From positions 58,731 to 122,730 of the forward strand of contig KL197755.1 of assembly GCA_000697665.1 (NCBI GenBank): a DNA stretch of 64,000 nucleotides, in the 5' to 3' direction. Shown piece by piece: positions 37,521-49,130 of the stretch. This stretch comes from Jaapia argillacea MUCL 33604 (Eukaryota; Basidiomycota; Agaricomycetes; Jaapiales; Jaapiaceae). Below the pieces are notes generated by a model. The model saw nothing but the letters and a program-made list of their open reading frames with translations, did not search any database and was not told where the DNA came from. The translations under genes were made by a program, and so were the position numbers. Position 1 is the stretch's first letter, and the number at the start of each line of letters is the position of its first letter.

Positions 37521-39201
37521 ATCTATCCATTCTCGATGTCGGAATGCCGCTCGAATATTCAAGATTAGTCGGCTACCCATGATACAGGTCAGGGTAATTG
37601 TGTAGGTCGCAACCATGTGTAACCACATGGACTGGAAATCCATCACGACAAAGTTCAGACCAATGTACATGATGTAGACGCGAAAGGAAACAGACGAACC
37701 GGGATGAGAGAACCGGCAACGATCGTCACAGCATACGTGGTGAACATACTTGTGGCAAAAATCTGCACTCAAATCTGCGTAAACGGAGGTGAAGAAGACG
37801 ACATACATCAGAAAGTAGAGCAGATTATCTCGAAGCAAGATAGTGGTAATGTTTTCTCTGGTCCAATTTGTCCGCATTTCTCTCAGATGGAGCACCGTCT
37901 TGTAAAGCGCGAGAGAGAAAAGAAGGCCCTCAAATGCCACGATTGAGAACCAGGTGCCGACAAGAAGCCGAGGTATCTTCGTCAATAGACAAACAGTCCA
38001 ACCATCCACGCGAATTACGGAAACTAGAGGTGGTCGGGTAGGGTGAACGAGCAGGGTGTGGACAAGGACGAGAAATACCTTCAGTATCTTGATACAAGGT
38101 GAACGACATGACAGCGACCGCTTGGATTACGTAGCAAGTCGCCATGAAGAATAGTAGCCGTTTCGACCGATCGTACATGGCGAAGAGTCGAAACTGCAGG
38201 ATGGCTGTAGGTAACGCGCAGGGAGTGAAAGTCGGCTAATTTTCGATCAGATAAAGGCCTTGAGCTGACCTTGCACGACCCAAGCGGGCACGGCTGTTGC
38301 CCATATTTGGAGGTAAAGGCGGTCCTTGCCTATGTCATAGTATATGATGACTTTAGATACATCCTTAGAGAAACACGCGGTACACACATCTGTAGAAGTT
38401 GGTAGTATCAGTCAGCTGAAAAAAATGTCAACCTATAGGCAACAGGCAGACTTACGACTGCAAAGAGCACGGGGTTGAATAGGCGAAACGGTAAGGCGGT
38501 ATATGATTCTCGAGCGGGACTTACACGATCTGAATCCATATCCACGACAAGCGCTGAAGTTGAGAAGAATGATGAATGAGGTATTCGACGTGATTGAGGG
38601 GTCTTACTTATGAAAATGGTCCTATGACGACAAATGTCTATAAAGATTGTAACCATCACCGTGGAATACAGCGATGACTTACAAGACGATACAGTTCCCA
38701 CAATAACGAGTCTAACGTCCATCTGTTAGCTACGAATTAACCGCCACGGGAAGAACACTTACGAGAAAATACAATATCTTCCCCGTACGGCCAGGATGCT
38801 GCTGAAATTCAGAAGGATGAATATTCCAATGCACCGTATTGCAAGCACTGGAATCATACCCATATCAACTCAACCTAAATCACCCGTCAGCAAGGGAGGC
38901 CAGGAATCAAGGTGAGCGGATCAAACAATGGATCGAACTTGAAGCAAACCGGCGTACCTCTTGGTCGAACGATGTAACTGGTGATGTTTGGCCGTTCAGT
39001 GGTCCGCCAGGAACATCGGATGGCTATCCAAATTCTCACCGTGATCGTAAAAGGAAGCTACTGTAGCTGAGACTGGTCATCGCTACGATTAGATCTTTTA
39101 TTCTTCAAAAGGATATCACGGCTAGTTCACTCACGCTGGCTCAGGCGAGTGAGTTGCAGAACAAGGACGAATAAGGCCCCGTTGCCAGTGGGGCTCGCCA
39201 T
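37461..39201 (-). CDS. Seven-helix membrane protein of the fungal DUF6533 type
   Basis: Minus-strand gene of many small exons. A likely first exon is MASPTGNGALFVLVLQLTRL. Later come VELIW and, two short exons on, HPGRTGKILYFL, the DUF6533 signature of a large Agaricomycete membrane protein family. Further helices are visible: YDRSKRLLFFMATCYVIQAVAVMSF, IPRLLVGTWFSIVAFEGLLFSLALYK, LLYFLMYVVFFTSVYADL and FVVMDFQSMWLHMVATYTITLTC. The C-terminus is HGSSS with TGA at 37461. The function is unknown; GPCR-like topology is often proposed. Exon 2 could not be placed with confidence. Confidence 0.65.
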
Positions 39202-39589
39202 GGACGAAGTTGGGGGTGAAGTTGGGGACGAGAAGCCAGGGGAGATGGCATAGAAAGAAATGAATGGATACCTGCCAGTCGGGCAATTTGGTGATCGATG
39301 ATTACATTGCAAGTTAGCTAGAACCGGGGAACTCTAAGTGACCCACGGTAGCCCACATGATTGAAGTAAGGAGGGTCTGCAAGACGACTGCCATTGCGAC
39401 TTCTAGTAGCGAGCTTACTGACAAATAACTCCATCGGCGTAAACTCTTATACCAAACCCCATGCTTCTGAAGAGATTTTAACCTTTATCCTATCAACAGC
39501 AGAATCAGACTACTTGCCACCATTAAGGTCCCCGTAGGTCGAGTTCTCTTTCTATTCAATGTAGATTCACCGAGGACATGAAGCCTGCT
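39202..39589. other. Boundary between gene region and mobile-element block
   Basis: A 388-base stretch upstream of the membrane protein gene that holds its promoter and start-side sequence. No other gene is seen. The mobile-element block starts at about 39590. Confidence 0.5.
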
Positions 39590-39677
39590 GGGAGAGAATT
39601 CTCCCGCTCGGGAGAATTCTCTCCCGGTGGGTTATTCTTTCTGGATTCACTGGCAGGGTTTTGTCGAAGATCCGACC

Positions 39678-39806
39678 AGAGTCTAGGTTCGATTGGTCTC
39701 ATTCGGCTATATATGACAGGTGTCAAACGTGACCAGAAAGAATAACGAGTCTAGGTTTGATTGGTCTCATTCGGCTAGATATGACAGGTGTCAAACGTGA
39801 CAGAGA
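39678..39806. repeat. Direct repeat of about 71 bp within the X1 left arm
   Basis: The block AGTCTAGGT.CGATTGGTC-like, ending TGACAGGTGTCAAACGTGAC, occurs twice in tandem (about 39680 and 39751), separated by CAGAAAGAATAACG. Other X arms have it once. Confidence 0.75.
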
Positions 39807-40359
39807 ACCAAGAAATAGTCGGAAATAGCCACACGTAAATAAGAGTAAATACACGCTGTCGCCGTGCAATCAGCGCGCTCGCCGTCATGGACAACAACGG
39901 GACACTATGGTCACCATCTTATGTTTTAAATTGCAAAAAATCGCGAAAAATCATGGAATAATTCTGATTGTTCATAGAAGGGAAACTGAATATATATATA
40001 TTTATTGGGGAGGTGAGGATGGGGATGAGGATAGGGTGGATGAGGGGATGTATTGGGAGGGGGGAGGATTGATTGGTTGGTTGGGGGAATGAGGGGAAAG
40101 GAGGGGAGAGCAGGAGGGGCAGGGGAGGGAGGGAGAAGAAGGGAGGGGAAAGGAGGGAGGGAGAAGGAGAGGGAGTGGGAGGGGTGGGAGAGGAGATGGG
40201 AGATTAAGTAGGTATTGGAGAGATGTTAAGTGGGGGGGTTAGAAGGAGGGAGGGAGAAGAGGAATGGAAGTGGGGGATTCAAGGGCAGGTAGGCAGGGGG
40301 GAGAGAAGTGTGGAATGGATGGAGGGAAGAACGAGGTAAGAGGTTGATGAAGAGATGTA

Positions 40360-40364
40360 GTATG
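40360..40364. repeat. Target-site duplication GTATG, left of the LTR element
   Basis: Five bases, GTATG, directly before the 5' LTR. The same five follow the 3' LTR at 59504-59508. This is the expected duplication for Ty3/gypsy integration. Confidence 0.9.
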
Positions 40365-40855
40365 TGTTGTGAACATGTCCAGACTTGTATATTTTCCTTG
40401 TATTTCATTTTCTCTGTTGGACTTCACTTGCTTTCATATCATTTCCCTTGTCTATGATACTTAGCATCCTTTCACCTTATCTCAGACATTATCTTATCTT
40501 GGACTTTGTACTATTTATAGCATCCAATGACTCGTCTCATACAGCCTCGTACAGCCTCGTCATTGTTCTCTGTTTCATTGTTCTATCTTCATTGTTCATC
40601 GTCATTGTTCTGAACCTTAACTCGCTCACCATTGTCCATAGACATTGTCTTGTTTGTTATTGTCTATAGTACATTGTTTGATATCCCATTGTTCCTGTAG
40701 TATATAAGGACACCTACCTACTTTGTATTTGGTAGCTTGTCCACTTGAACAATACAGCACTTTAGTTGTATCCTTCAACCAGTTCACTCCCCTATCGTCA
40801 TCCTCTACTCTTCAACATCATAGCCTGAGTACTAGTTGCTAAGGCGCTCCTAACA
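40365..40855 (+). repeat. 5' LTR
   Basis: 491 bases, starting TGTTGTGAAC and ending GCTCCTAACA (TG...CA). A TATATAAGG box at about 40701-40709 is the likely U3 promoter. It is about 95% identical to the 3' LTR. I count 23 single-base differences, all transitions, and no indels. Confidence 0.95.
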
Positions 40856-40857
40856 CT

Positions 40858-40872
40858 TGGACAAGCTCTTAC
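40858..40872 (+). other. Putative primer-binding site
   Basis: TGGACAAGCTC starts two bases after the 5' LTR, as expected for a primer site complementary to the CCA end of a tRNA. The tRNA was not identified. Confidence 0.55.
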
Positions 40873-41988
40873 CAACCCTACTCACTCTACGATACCAACA
40901 CAGTCAGGATCTGCGATCATTCCACCCACACGCCCAGTATACATCCAGTTCATCATCCTATTCCTACAATTTCTCAGTGATGTACTCATTGACATCGCAT
41001 CCCGACTCGATCGGTAGCTACGAGAAATTCAACGGAAGTACGACGAACGCGGCGACTAGCGAAACTGACTCTGATCAAAACCATCATTGCCACCGCACTC
41101 AACCTTCTAGCCTATAAACTCTATCAACTAGTGGAAAAGCTACAACTTAGACCACAGGAAGTTTATCCAGAATCGCAGCAATCTCAAGATTCCCTGTCAC
41201 AGATCTACTAGATCTTGTCCATCACAACGTCTTCACGAAACAACACAGACTTTGGACGTCAACCACACGTGACTTGTCCAAACCAGCGCTGCCACCGAAA
41301 CGGACATCACCCACATTGCGTCAACAACCCACGCAACGCACCACCAGCATACAACGCCCCACAAACTACAGCCAATAGGAATCTGGACCCCATCCCGATT
41401 CAGGCAGCAATCCCACAACCTAGCCCACTTAGCCTCATAGAATTCCTGATTGAATTCCATCGCATCGTTCTTACAGCCATCCAATTCGCAATCACCAACT
41501 GCCTTATCCTCAACAAACAACTATCACCTCCGAAGCCCTAATCATTCCATATTCACTTATCTACACAGTCTTATCAGAAACCCTCGATATCATAATTAAC
41601 CTCCTGATTGGGATTTGCAACCTCCTTGCGATCCTCCACAAATATTCCTAAACACGTCTTCCGCATACAAATCACTCCTGTTACCACCCGACACCCATGT
41701 ACCCACCTTCTGAGAACTCAATGGCTACAGTGACAACATCTGGAATAAGTTCCATTATGACAGATCAAAACAACTATTCTTCTATGAAGGGAGAGCCTTT
41801 GTCGTCCGAAGCAGCCAAAGCTTCGCCCCATTTGGGAATCCCAACCTATTCCCTTTCAACCCTAGTTTCCCTACATTCAAGGAATACGTCCAGTTACACC
41901 TGGAAGTACTACAAACAACCTCTACTACACATGAAATCATCTGATCCCCGCCACCAACTAGTCCAGTATCACCACTACTTCTCCTACA
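40873..41988 (+). other. Retrotransposon leader and decayed N-terminal gag region
   Basis: About 1.1 kb between primer site and the clear gag frame. Short Ser/Thr/Asn-rich open stretches (40857-41117, 41215-41541, 41697-42047) lie in different frames and end in stops. They may be eroded gag N-terminus or untranslated leader. No recognised domain. Confidence 0.4.
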
Positions 41989-43296
41989 GTGTCTCCACGA
42001 GCTCTCACACCAAGCAGATTGTTCAAAGCACCAAGCAATACCAATGAAGAGGAGGAGAATCCAGAAGAAGAAGACCACACTGTACAACAACCACTTGGTA
42101 CAGATGCCATACCAACCGAAACACAGGACGCTGAAACCGATCAGATCGATCCTCAAGAAAACAAACCTATAGACACCGAACACCCTTTTGTCAATCCGCC
42201 AAACCCTCTCGATCCGGTCGTATTTCAATCACAGCGACTGCCTTCTCCACCCACACCACCACTGGCTCCTCCACCACTGCCACCTGTCACCATGACTACT
42301 CCCACACCCAAAGGACCCAAACTCGCTGCACCAACTCCGTTCACAGGAGATCATTGTAAAACTGACAAATTCTTATCCGAAGTCAAATTGGTACTAGATG
42401 CCAATAAAGGGGACTTCCCAGACAAATGGTCCAAGGTTGCCTACAGTCTTTCATTTATGAAGGAAGGCACAGCTGGATCATGGGCTATGCAACTATTGGA
42501 AGATATAGAAACATCGAAGGCGTCAGCCATAAAGATAAGGGATGATTGGGATGAATTTGCCAAAGCCCTGAAGGAAGCTTTCAGTGAGTTAGACAAAGGA
42601 GCTACAGCGAGAATGCAGATCCAGAACCTCCATCAGGGCCATGCTACTGTCGATCAGTACATAGCCAAATTCGAAGATCTCGCTCGCCATACCAAATTTG
42701 ACGGCCTAGCCTTATGGGAATATTTCAAATGAGGACTCAATTGGGACATCCTCAAAGTCCTTGTACACCTTCCCACACCACCCAGTACTTTCACCGAATT
42801 CAAAGCTGCTGCTATTCGAGAAGACTTGCATCGTGAACAGGCCAGAAATGAAGAATCCTGGCGGTTTTGGAAATCCAAACCCATCTACCTTGACACAAAC
42901 AAACATCTACCATCATATAATCAGAATCATCAATCCACTAGGCTTGACATGGGTGTACCCATGGACATTGATGCCGCGAAATTCAAATGTTCAGGGACAA
43001 CAACTCGATTTAAGAAGCTTATAGATGCAGATAGAAAGGCTCTGTGAGATAGAGGAGCATGTTTCTACTGTTGCAAGCCTGGACACTTCTCCAACAAATG
43101 TCCTTTGAAACGACCAGGACAAAGAAGATTCCCCAATCGATTCCAAGCACAGGTAGCAGAAGTAGAAAGAGAAGAAGAGGGACATCCCTGATCCACTATG
43201 GAAAGGATTGAGGAACTGCTGAAAGAAACAGCAGATGACAAGAAAGAGGAAGTCATTCAGGGAATGCAAGAACAGCTTTCCAAATTGGGTTTTTAA
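41989..43296 (+). pseudogene. gag: gag (capsid/nucleocapsid) of the chromovirus, with TGA stops
   Basis: Open from a GTG at 41989 in one frame, broken by three TGA codons at 42730, 43045 and 43189. A Pro/Glu-rich N-terminal part precedes the retrotransposon gag domain (TPFTGDHCKTDKFLSEV..., then GTAGSWAMQLLEDI..., then TVDQYIAKFEDLARHTKF). The CCHC zinc knuckle CFYCCKPGHFSNKC is at 43060-43101. The stops fall where family members usually have arginine, for example after WEYFK and just before the knuckle, which fits CGA to TGA. TAA at 43294 may be the natural gag end or another lesion, because the protease lies in the same frame downstream. The protein would package element RNA in cytoplasmic particles. 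Confidence 0.82.
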
Positions 43297-43329
43297 AGCA
43301 CCTTCCATCGGTGGCAAATGAGAAGGTAA

Positions 43330-43747
43330 TTGGACATTTCAGACTCGATAAATGTATCCACACTTAGGAATTCAGGAACTCCTTCATTGTGTATTCAAGT
43401 GGAACTTATTGGGAGAAACAAAACCGCCATGACAGAAGCTCTAATCGACAGTGGAGCCACAGGAAACTTAATCAGCTATGAATATGCACTCAAGAAACAA
43501 ATGCACCTCCAGAAATTAGCAAGACCCATTCCTGTTCATAATGTCGACAATACCGAGAATACAAATGGAGAAATCAATCATTATGTCGAATTAGGCATCA
43601 GGATATACGGAAAGGAAGGAGGACAACACGAAGAAAAGAACCGTCTCTATGTCACCAATATTGGGAAAAGTAACATTATCTTGGGAAGCGATTGGTTACT
43701 CAAACACAATCCAGAGATCGACTGGCGATCTTACACTCTGAAATTCA
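43330..43747 (+). pseudogene. pol: Aspartic protease part of pol, cut by the nested insertion
   Basis: Retropepsin-like segment with the active-site motif ALIDSGATGNLIS (Asp codon 43447-43449), then NKTAMTEALID context and ILGSDWLLKHNPEIDW. It is open to LKF, where the nested insertion starts after the 9-base target duplication. Sequence resuming at 53978 continues the same protein, with TGA at the joint where a basic residue is expected. It would process gag-pol in the particle. Confidence 0.85.
43739..43747. repeat. 9-bp target-site duplication, left of nested insertion
   Basis: TGAAATTCA at the left edge of the nested insertion; the same nine bases occur at 53969-53977. Removing the insertion and one copy restores a continuous protease-to-RT spacer. 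Confidence 0.85.
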
Positions 43748-43789
43748 GAGCCTATTTAGATGCTTTTCTTATACTTTATGGTCAGCCCA

Positions 43790-44960
43790 CGGTGACAATG
43801 TATCATGGTATATGGTGGAACCCATCTGGGCCCATACAGGTTTATGGCTTGCACTTGATGGGTGGGCTAGTGGTGTTGATTTGTCAAGATAGTTGGGTGG
43901 GCCTAAGGCAAGATATATTGAACCATATTATGGGCCCAGGTTCACGTGGTACCTTTTGTGACTGTGGGCCCATGTCAAAGATGTATAGTAGGTTATTATT
44001 GAATGCTATGGGCTCTCTGATGCAGTATGTATGGGCCCATATAGTGAGTGTTCAGTGTCATTCTTGTGGGCCCATCATTGCTGAAAATCTGTGATTCCCT
44101 GATAAGCTCAATTTATGGATGGGCCCATACAAGGGATTGATGGCATGGATCACCAGGCCTACATTGAATATTAGACCCATTTGTATTGCCAATGTAGTTT
44201 ACAGAGGCCCATGGTAGAATATTCAGTCTTGACTATGTATAATTAGTGGGCCCATGGTCCACAAGTATATCACATATCTGGGCCCATCTTCAAATGATTT
44301 TCCACCCTGGTAGTAGATCCATGGGCCCATGTTCCATTCATAAACTACATGTATAGGCCCAGAGTACTAAATCTCTATTTCTATTAATGGGCCCATTTTT
44401 AACAAACAATGATCAACTCATGGGCCCAGATAGTTCCTCCTTTTACTATGCCCATTGGCCCACAGTACTGGTTTGCAATTTCTATATAATGGGCCTATAC
44501 TAAAGCTTCGTACCCCACCCATGGGCCCATTATCAACTGTCTGTAATCAACCTACAGGCCAGGACTTTCCTGCCTCTTAATCATCCATGGGCCTATATTT
44601 CATTTACAAACTGCACATATTGCTGGTATATAATTTCTACCTGTGGGCCCATGTTGAATCAACAATGGTCAACTCATGGGCCCAGTGTTTTTCTCCTCTT
44701 AATGCATCTATGGGCCCATGGTCTGGCCTTATACCCCATGCATAGGCCTGTCATCAATAATCCATACTACACATATGGGCCCACACTCTAGCCTTATACT
44801 GTATGTCTGGGCCCATCTTGAATAATCCATGATCAATATATGGGACCAAACATTCCCTCCTCTTGATATACCTATGGGCCCACAGTTGATCTACAGACTA
44901 CACATATGGCCAGAGTACTGGCACTCAATTTCAGATTCAGGAGCCTATTCAACTTACATA
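43790..44960. repeat. GGGCCCA motif cluster, left subterminal
   Basis: About 18 exact GGGCCCA motifs, usually in the form TGGGCCCAT, plus many one-mismatch versions, spaced roughly every 30-80 bases over 1.2 kb. The core is palindromic. A smaller cluster lies at the other end of the insertion (53670-53900). Such subterminal clusters often bind a transposase; that role is inferred. Confidence 0.85.
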
Positions 44961-45434
44961 TTATATAAGAGCCCATATCAATGTGTACCAACATAGATAT
45001 GATGAATTCAGACCCACAATAAATAAATTGAATTTATTGAAACTTATTTTGAATTTAATTTCAATATTGTCCATATTGGTAGATTTGTAGCTGTTTCTGG
45101 ATGGACTCCAAAATATGTTGTAGTTATCTCAATTCAATTGCATAGAGATGAATTGATTTCAATATTCCTGAATTTGAAAGGATTTTACCACTTATTGTTA
45201 CATTTCTAACTATCCCTGATGATTTATTCCAATCTATTTCAATTTATATTGATTTTTTGGGATTTTATTGATTTATTGGGATTTCAAAGTCCTTGCTGAC
45301 ATTTCTTACAGATATTCCAGTGGACATTCCAGCAGACACTCCAGTGAATGAGTCTGGGAGAACGTTCTGGTCAAGAATGTGCGCATGCAATCACTAGAGA
45401 TGAAATTCATGCAGGAATCAAACAATCTGTTTGC
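44961..45434. other. AT-rich stretch inside the nested insertion
   Basis: A/T-rich, with repeated ATTTATTG/TTGAATTT-like words, especially at 45000-45300. No gene is seen. Confidence 0.6.
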
Positions 45435-46000
45435 GATATTGAGCACTGACTACCAACTAAGCAGACATTGCTGTCATGGCGCCAAAAGCAGAGTTGCTGC
45501 ACGGAACTTCCGCGTACAGAGTGTAGAAATTGAATTGGACAGGAATGAGCTTGAAATGAATGACAGGAAGAGTGGAGGCATTTGGGACTGACTACCAAAT
45601 GATCAGACATTGCAGGTTTTGACAGTACAAAGCTGAGCTGCTAAGCAGAGTTTCTACTTACCATCCACCTGAGGATATAGAGCTGGAATTTGGACAAAAC
45701 AGCACAGAAGTGTACGATTCAAATGGAAAGAGTGGAGGCATTGGGGACTGACTACCAAATCATCAGACATTGCAGGTTTTGGCAGTACAAAGTGGAGCTT
45801 CCAAGCAGAGTTTCCACTTAACCTCCACCCAAGGACACAGAGCTGGAATTTGAACAAAACAGCACAAGAGTGTAAGATTCGAACATGAACAGTCGACGCA
45901 CTTGTGCTGACTACCAAATGATCTGACATTACAGGTTTTAGCCTGACAAAGCAGAGTTTCCACTTACCCTCCACCCAAGGATATTGAGCTGGAATGTGAA
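45435..46000. repeat. Tandem repeat, unit of about 155-160 bp, about four diverged copies
   Basis: A block with GACTGACTACCAAATGATCA, CAGACATTGCAGGTTTT and CAAGCAGAGTTTCCACTTA recurs at about 45445, 45585, 45745 and 45905. The copies are diverged, and no domain is visible in translation. Confidence 0.75.
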
Positions 46001-46319
46001 CAAAGTATACACACGCAACTGCTCTTGGGGGTCCTATAGAACAATAGGACATTAGAATTTTGGATAGATGGGAAGACACTTACTAGAACCACTGATTGGG
46101 GGAGCACTGGACTCAGAGCTCTCTGTGGCCTGTAATTTGGAGATACTGGAGAGGTATGAATGAATATGTTTTCCATGACCAGGGTAGCAATACATACTGG
46201 AAGGTGGGAGAAGTTCACGGTGATTTATGGGAGTGAACTCCAGTGGAGATTTTGAGCTTGTCCATGAAGTACCTGCAGCCTCTGCCAAATTGCTGTAACT
46301 CCTCAGCCTAGTAGCATAG

Positions 46320-47520
46320 AGATTCTGTTTGCAGGAGCTGCAACTCCCTACACTCCTGGAGCAGAGGTTTCAACAGAGATTCCATCCACCTGAGGAGGAA
46401 CTCTGCACACCATTGGAGCAGGTTTCTGTCTGCTCCTGCAGAAACTCCATATACCAGTGGAGTGGAGTGTCCATCTCCCTGAGGAGGAACTCTGTATGCC
46501 ATTGCAGAGTTTCTGTCTGCTTCTGAAGAAACTCCACATACCAGTGGAGCAGAGTTTCCAGTGGAGTTGCCATCTGCCCAAGGAGGAACTCCATATGCCA
46601 TTGAAGTGGAGTTTCCATCTGCTCAAGGAGAAACTCCATGTGCCATTGGAGTGGAGTTTCTGTCTGCTCAAGGAGAAACTCTGTGTGCCATTGGAGTGGA
46701 GGTTCCATCTGCTCAAGGAGGAACTCCGTGTGCCATTGGAGCAGAGTTTCCGTCTGCTCAAGGAGGAACTCCTTGCACCATTGGAGCAGAGTTTCTGTCT
46801 GCTCCTGCGAGAACTCCAGCAGAGTTTCTGTCTGCTCAAGGAGGAACTCCGTGCACCATTGGAGTGGAGTTTCAGGCCACTCCTGTGGGAACTCCAGCGG
46901 AGTTTCCGTCTGCTCAAGGAGGAACTCCGTGTGCCATTGGAGCGGAGTTTCCATCTGCTCAAGGAGGAACTCAGTGTGACATTGGAGCAGAGTTTCCGTC
47001 CACTCCTGCAGGAACTCCAGCAGAGTTTCCATCTGCTCAAGGAGGAACTCCATGTGTTATTGGAGTGGTATTTTCATCCACTCCTACAGGAACTCCAGTG
47101 GAGTTTCCATCTGCTCAAGGAGGAACTCCATGCAACATTGGAGCGGAGTTTCCGTTGTGCCATTGGAGTGGAGTTCTGTCCACTCCTGCAGGAACTCCAG
47201 TGGAGTTTCCATCTGCTCAAGGAGAAACTCTGTGCACCATTGGAGTGGAGTTTCTGTCTGCTCCTGCAGGAACTCCACATACCAGTGAAGCAGAGTTGCC
47301 ATATGCCCAAGGAGGAACTCTGTACACCATTGGAGTGGAGTTTCTGTCTGCTCCTGCAGAAACTCCAGCAGAGTTTCCATCCACCCAAGGAGGAACTCTG
47401 TACACCATTGGAGCAGAGTTCCCATCTACCCCAGGAGGAACTCCACACACCATTGGAGCAGAGTTTCTGTCCACTCTAGAAGAAACTCCATACTCTACTG
47501 CAGCAGGTGGATTATTTCCT
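46320..47520. repeat. Minisatellite with a 45-bp unit, open on both strands
   Basis: About 1.2 kb of tandem units near 45 bases built from GGAGTGGAGTTTCCATCTGC, TCAAGGAGGAACTCC and TGTGCCATT. Shorter variants carry CTCCTGCAGGAACTCC. Since the unit is a multiple of three, several frames stay open on both strands (up to 340 codons). They encode 15-residue repeats such as EFPSAQGGTPCAIGV. The many simultaneous open frames argue that the repeat structure, not coding selection, keeps them open. Confidence 0.85.
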
Positions 47521-47728
47521 AGTTAGCCCCACCCCAATCCAACCCTTTTGATTCAACATCATCCCTAGCTGACAAGTATAAATTCATGTCTTATCCCTGC
47601 ACCAGCTGGGTGGAGGTTCATTAATGCGATCAATAGAATGGAGATTCCTTAGTGTGATCAATTGAATGGCCTTTAGCAGGCCAGTTGGCTTGGTCTTATT
47701 TTGCCTACAATTACCTCCATTCATTATA

Positions 47729-49130
47729 GGTATTCAAGTTGATGGAAGGGATTCACATGTACAAAGAATTACTGTATTCCAGTACAATGAAATGACTTTA
47801 ATAGTCTTGAGGATTGCATCTCCTAATGGTGGACAGCATTGGCGTGCAAACTGTACTTGCATTGTTGACTTAACAGTACTGGAGTCACAGTGTCTGTCAC
47901 AAGTCAACCTCCAAAATACAACCAATCTACCATAAGTCTCAACAATGATCTTGCTAGTTTTTCACCCTTTGTTTACACTGAGGTATAGGTATTCAAGTTG
48001 ATGAAAGGGTCACATGTACATAGAATTACTGTATTCCAGCACAATGAAATGACTTTAATGGTCTTGAGGATTGCATCCCCAACTCCTTATGAAGTAAGGA
48101 AAGGGTCTCTGTATCCAGCAAATGACAGGCACCTGCTACGCATTGATGAAGGGGTGGGAGTTATGATATCATATAGAGCAACCTGGACCTTTTACCTCAT
48201 TTAGGTTCAGTCTGGGCTTTCCTTAGGGGTTTACATACCCCTGGCTTTTATTCATCACTTTATTACTTCACGAAACCACTTTTTTACCCTTACCACTGTT
48301 CATCTGTTCACTGTTCACTGTTCAAGTCACTATTTGAATCTGCTCATGCTCAAACAGTCCTGTACAGCTGCCAGAGTGTTCGAACAGGATGTCCTCCTTT
48401 GGACCAGGGTGTTGTTGTATGGTAGATGGCTGAAGGGTTGTACGGGGAGGTCATAAAGATCCCAGATGTCTGATGTTACCCTTTCATGCACATTGTAGCT
48501 CATGGCCATAACCTTGTGTAAATCCCAGACTTGTTATTGTATATCTATCCTGAGCTTGTTGTTTTGTATCTAATGGTATTCAGCTGGCATTGCATAACTA
48601 AAACATTTGTGTTGGGGGTGGTCATGCATTGTGAGAAGGTGTGGTCATGGAAAACTATTCGACACAAGGAGTCAGGGACACTGGCACTTGGACACTGCTA
48701 CCGATCTCCTAATGGTGGACAGTATTGGCACACAAACTGTACTTGCATTGTTGACTAAACAATATAGGAGTCACAGTGCTGTCACAAATTGACCTCCAAA
48801 ATACAACCAATCTACCATGAGTCCCAATGATGATCTTGCTAGCTTTGCACCCTCGGTTTACACTGACATATAGGTATTCAAGTTAATGCAAGGGATTCAC
48901 ATGTACACAGAATTACTGTATTCCAGTACAATGAAACGACTTTCATAGTCTTGAGGATTGCATCTCATAATGGTGGACAGCATCGGTGTGCAAACTGTAC
49001 TCACATTGTTGACTGAACAGTACTGGAGTCAGTGTCTGTCATGAGTTGACCTCCAAAACACAACCAATCTACCATGAGTCTCAATGATGATCTTGCTAGT
49101 TTTTTACCCTTGGTTTCTGCTGACATTCTA
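47729..49130. repeat. Repeated block of about 260 bp carrying the TET-like gene start region
   Basis: The sequence from GGTATTCAAGTT through TTACTGTATTCCAG, GTCTTGAGGATTGCATC and CTAATGGTGGACAGCATTGG to ACCAATCTACCATGAGTC and ATGATCTTGCTAG is present complete at about 47729-47985 and 48873-49130. It is partial at 47988-48085 and 48695-48870. The last copy contains the start of the TET-like reading frame (ATG 49074), so promoter plus first codons appear to have been duplicated. The spacer 48086-48694 has no gene. Confidence 0.75.

Larger units (their letters stand above)
39590..40364 (+). mobile_element. Foldback-like element X1, left arm
   Basis: Left part of a non-autonomous inverted-repeat element of about 2 kb that is interrupted by the chromovirus. 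It starts at a GAGAATTCTCCC-type palindrome (39590-39635). It has a conserved arm of about 300 bases (TCTCATTCGGCTAGATATGAC, then GGGACACTATGGTCACCA, then GTTTTAAATTGCAAAAAATC), then a purine-rich tract. The same arm recurs in inverted or direct form near 60400-60700, 60715-61000 and 62390-62700. No coding capacity is seen. Confidence 0.7.

Noticed and set aside
40385-40669. Hydrophobic 94-codon frame, also at 59033-59317
   Set aside because: It lies entirely within the two LTRs and is explained by their pyrimidine-rich sequence.
46348-47526. Overlapping open frames of 227-340 codons on both strands
   Set aside because: They are by-products of a 45-bp tandem repeat whose unit is a multiple of three. 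Several frames in both directions are open at once and no domain is visible.
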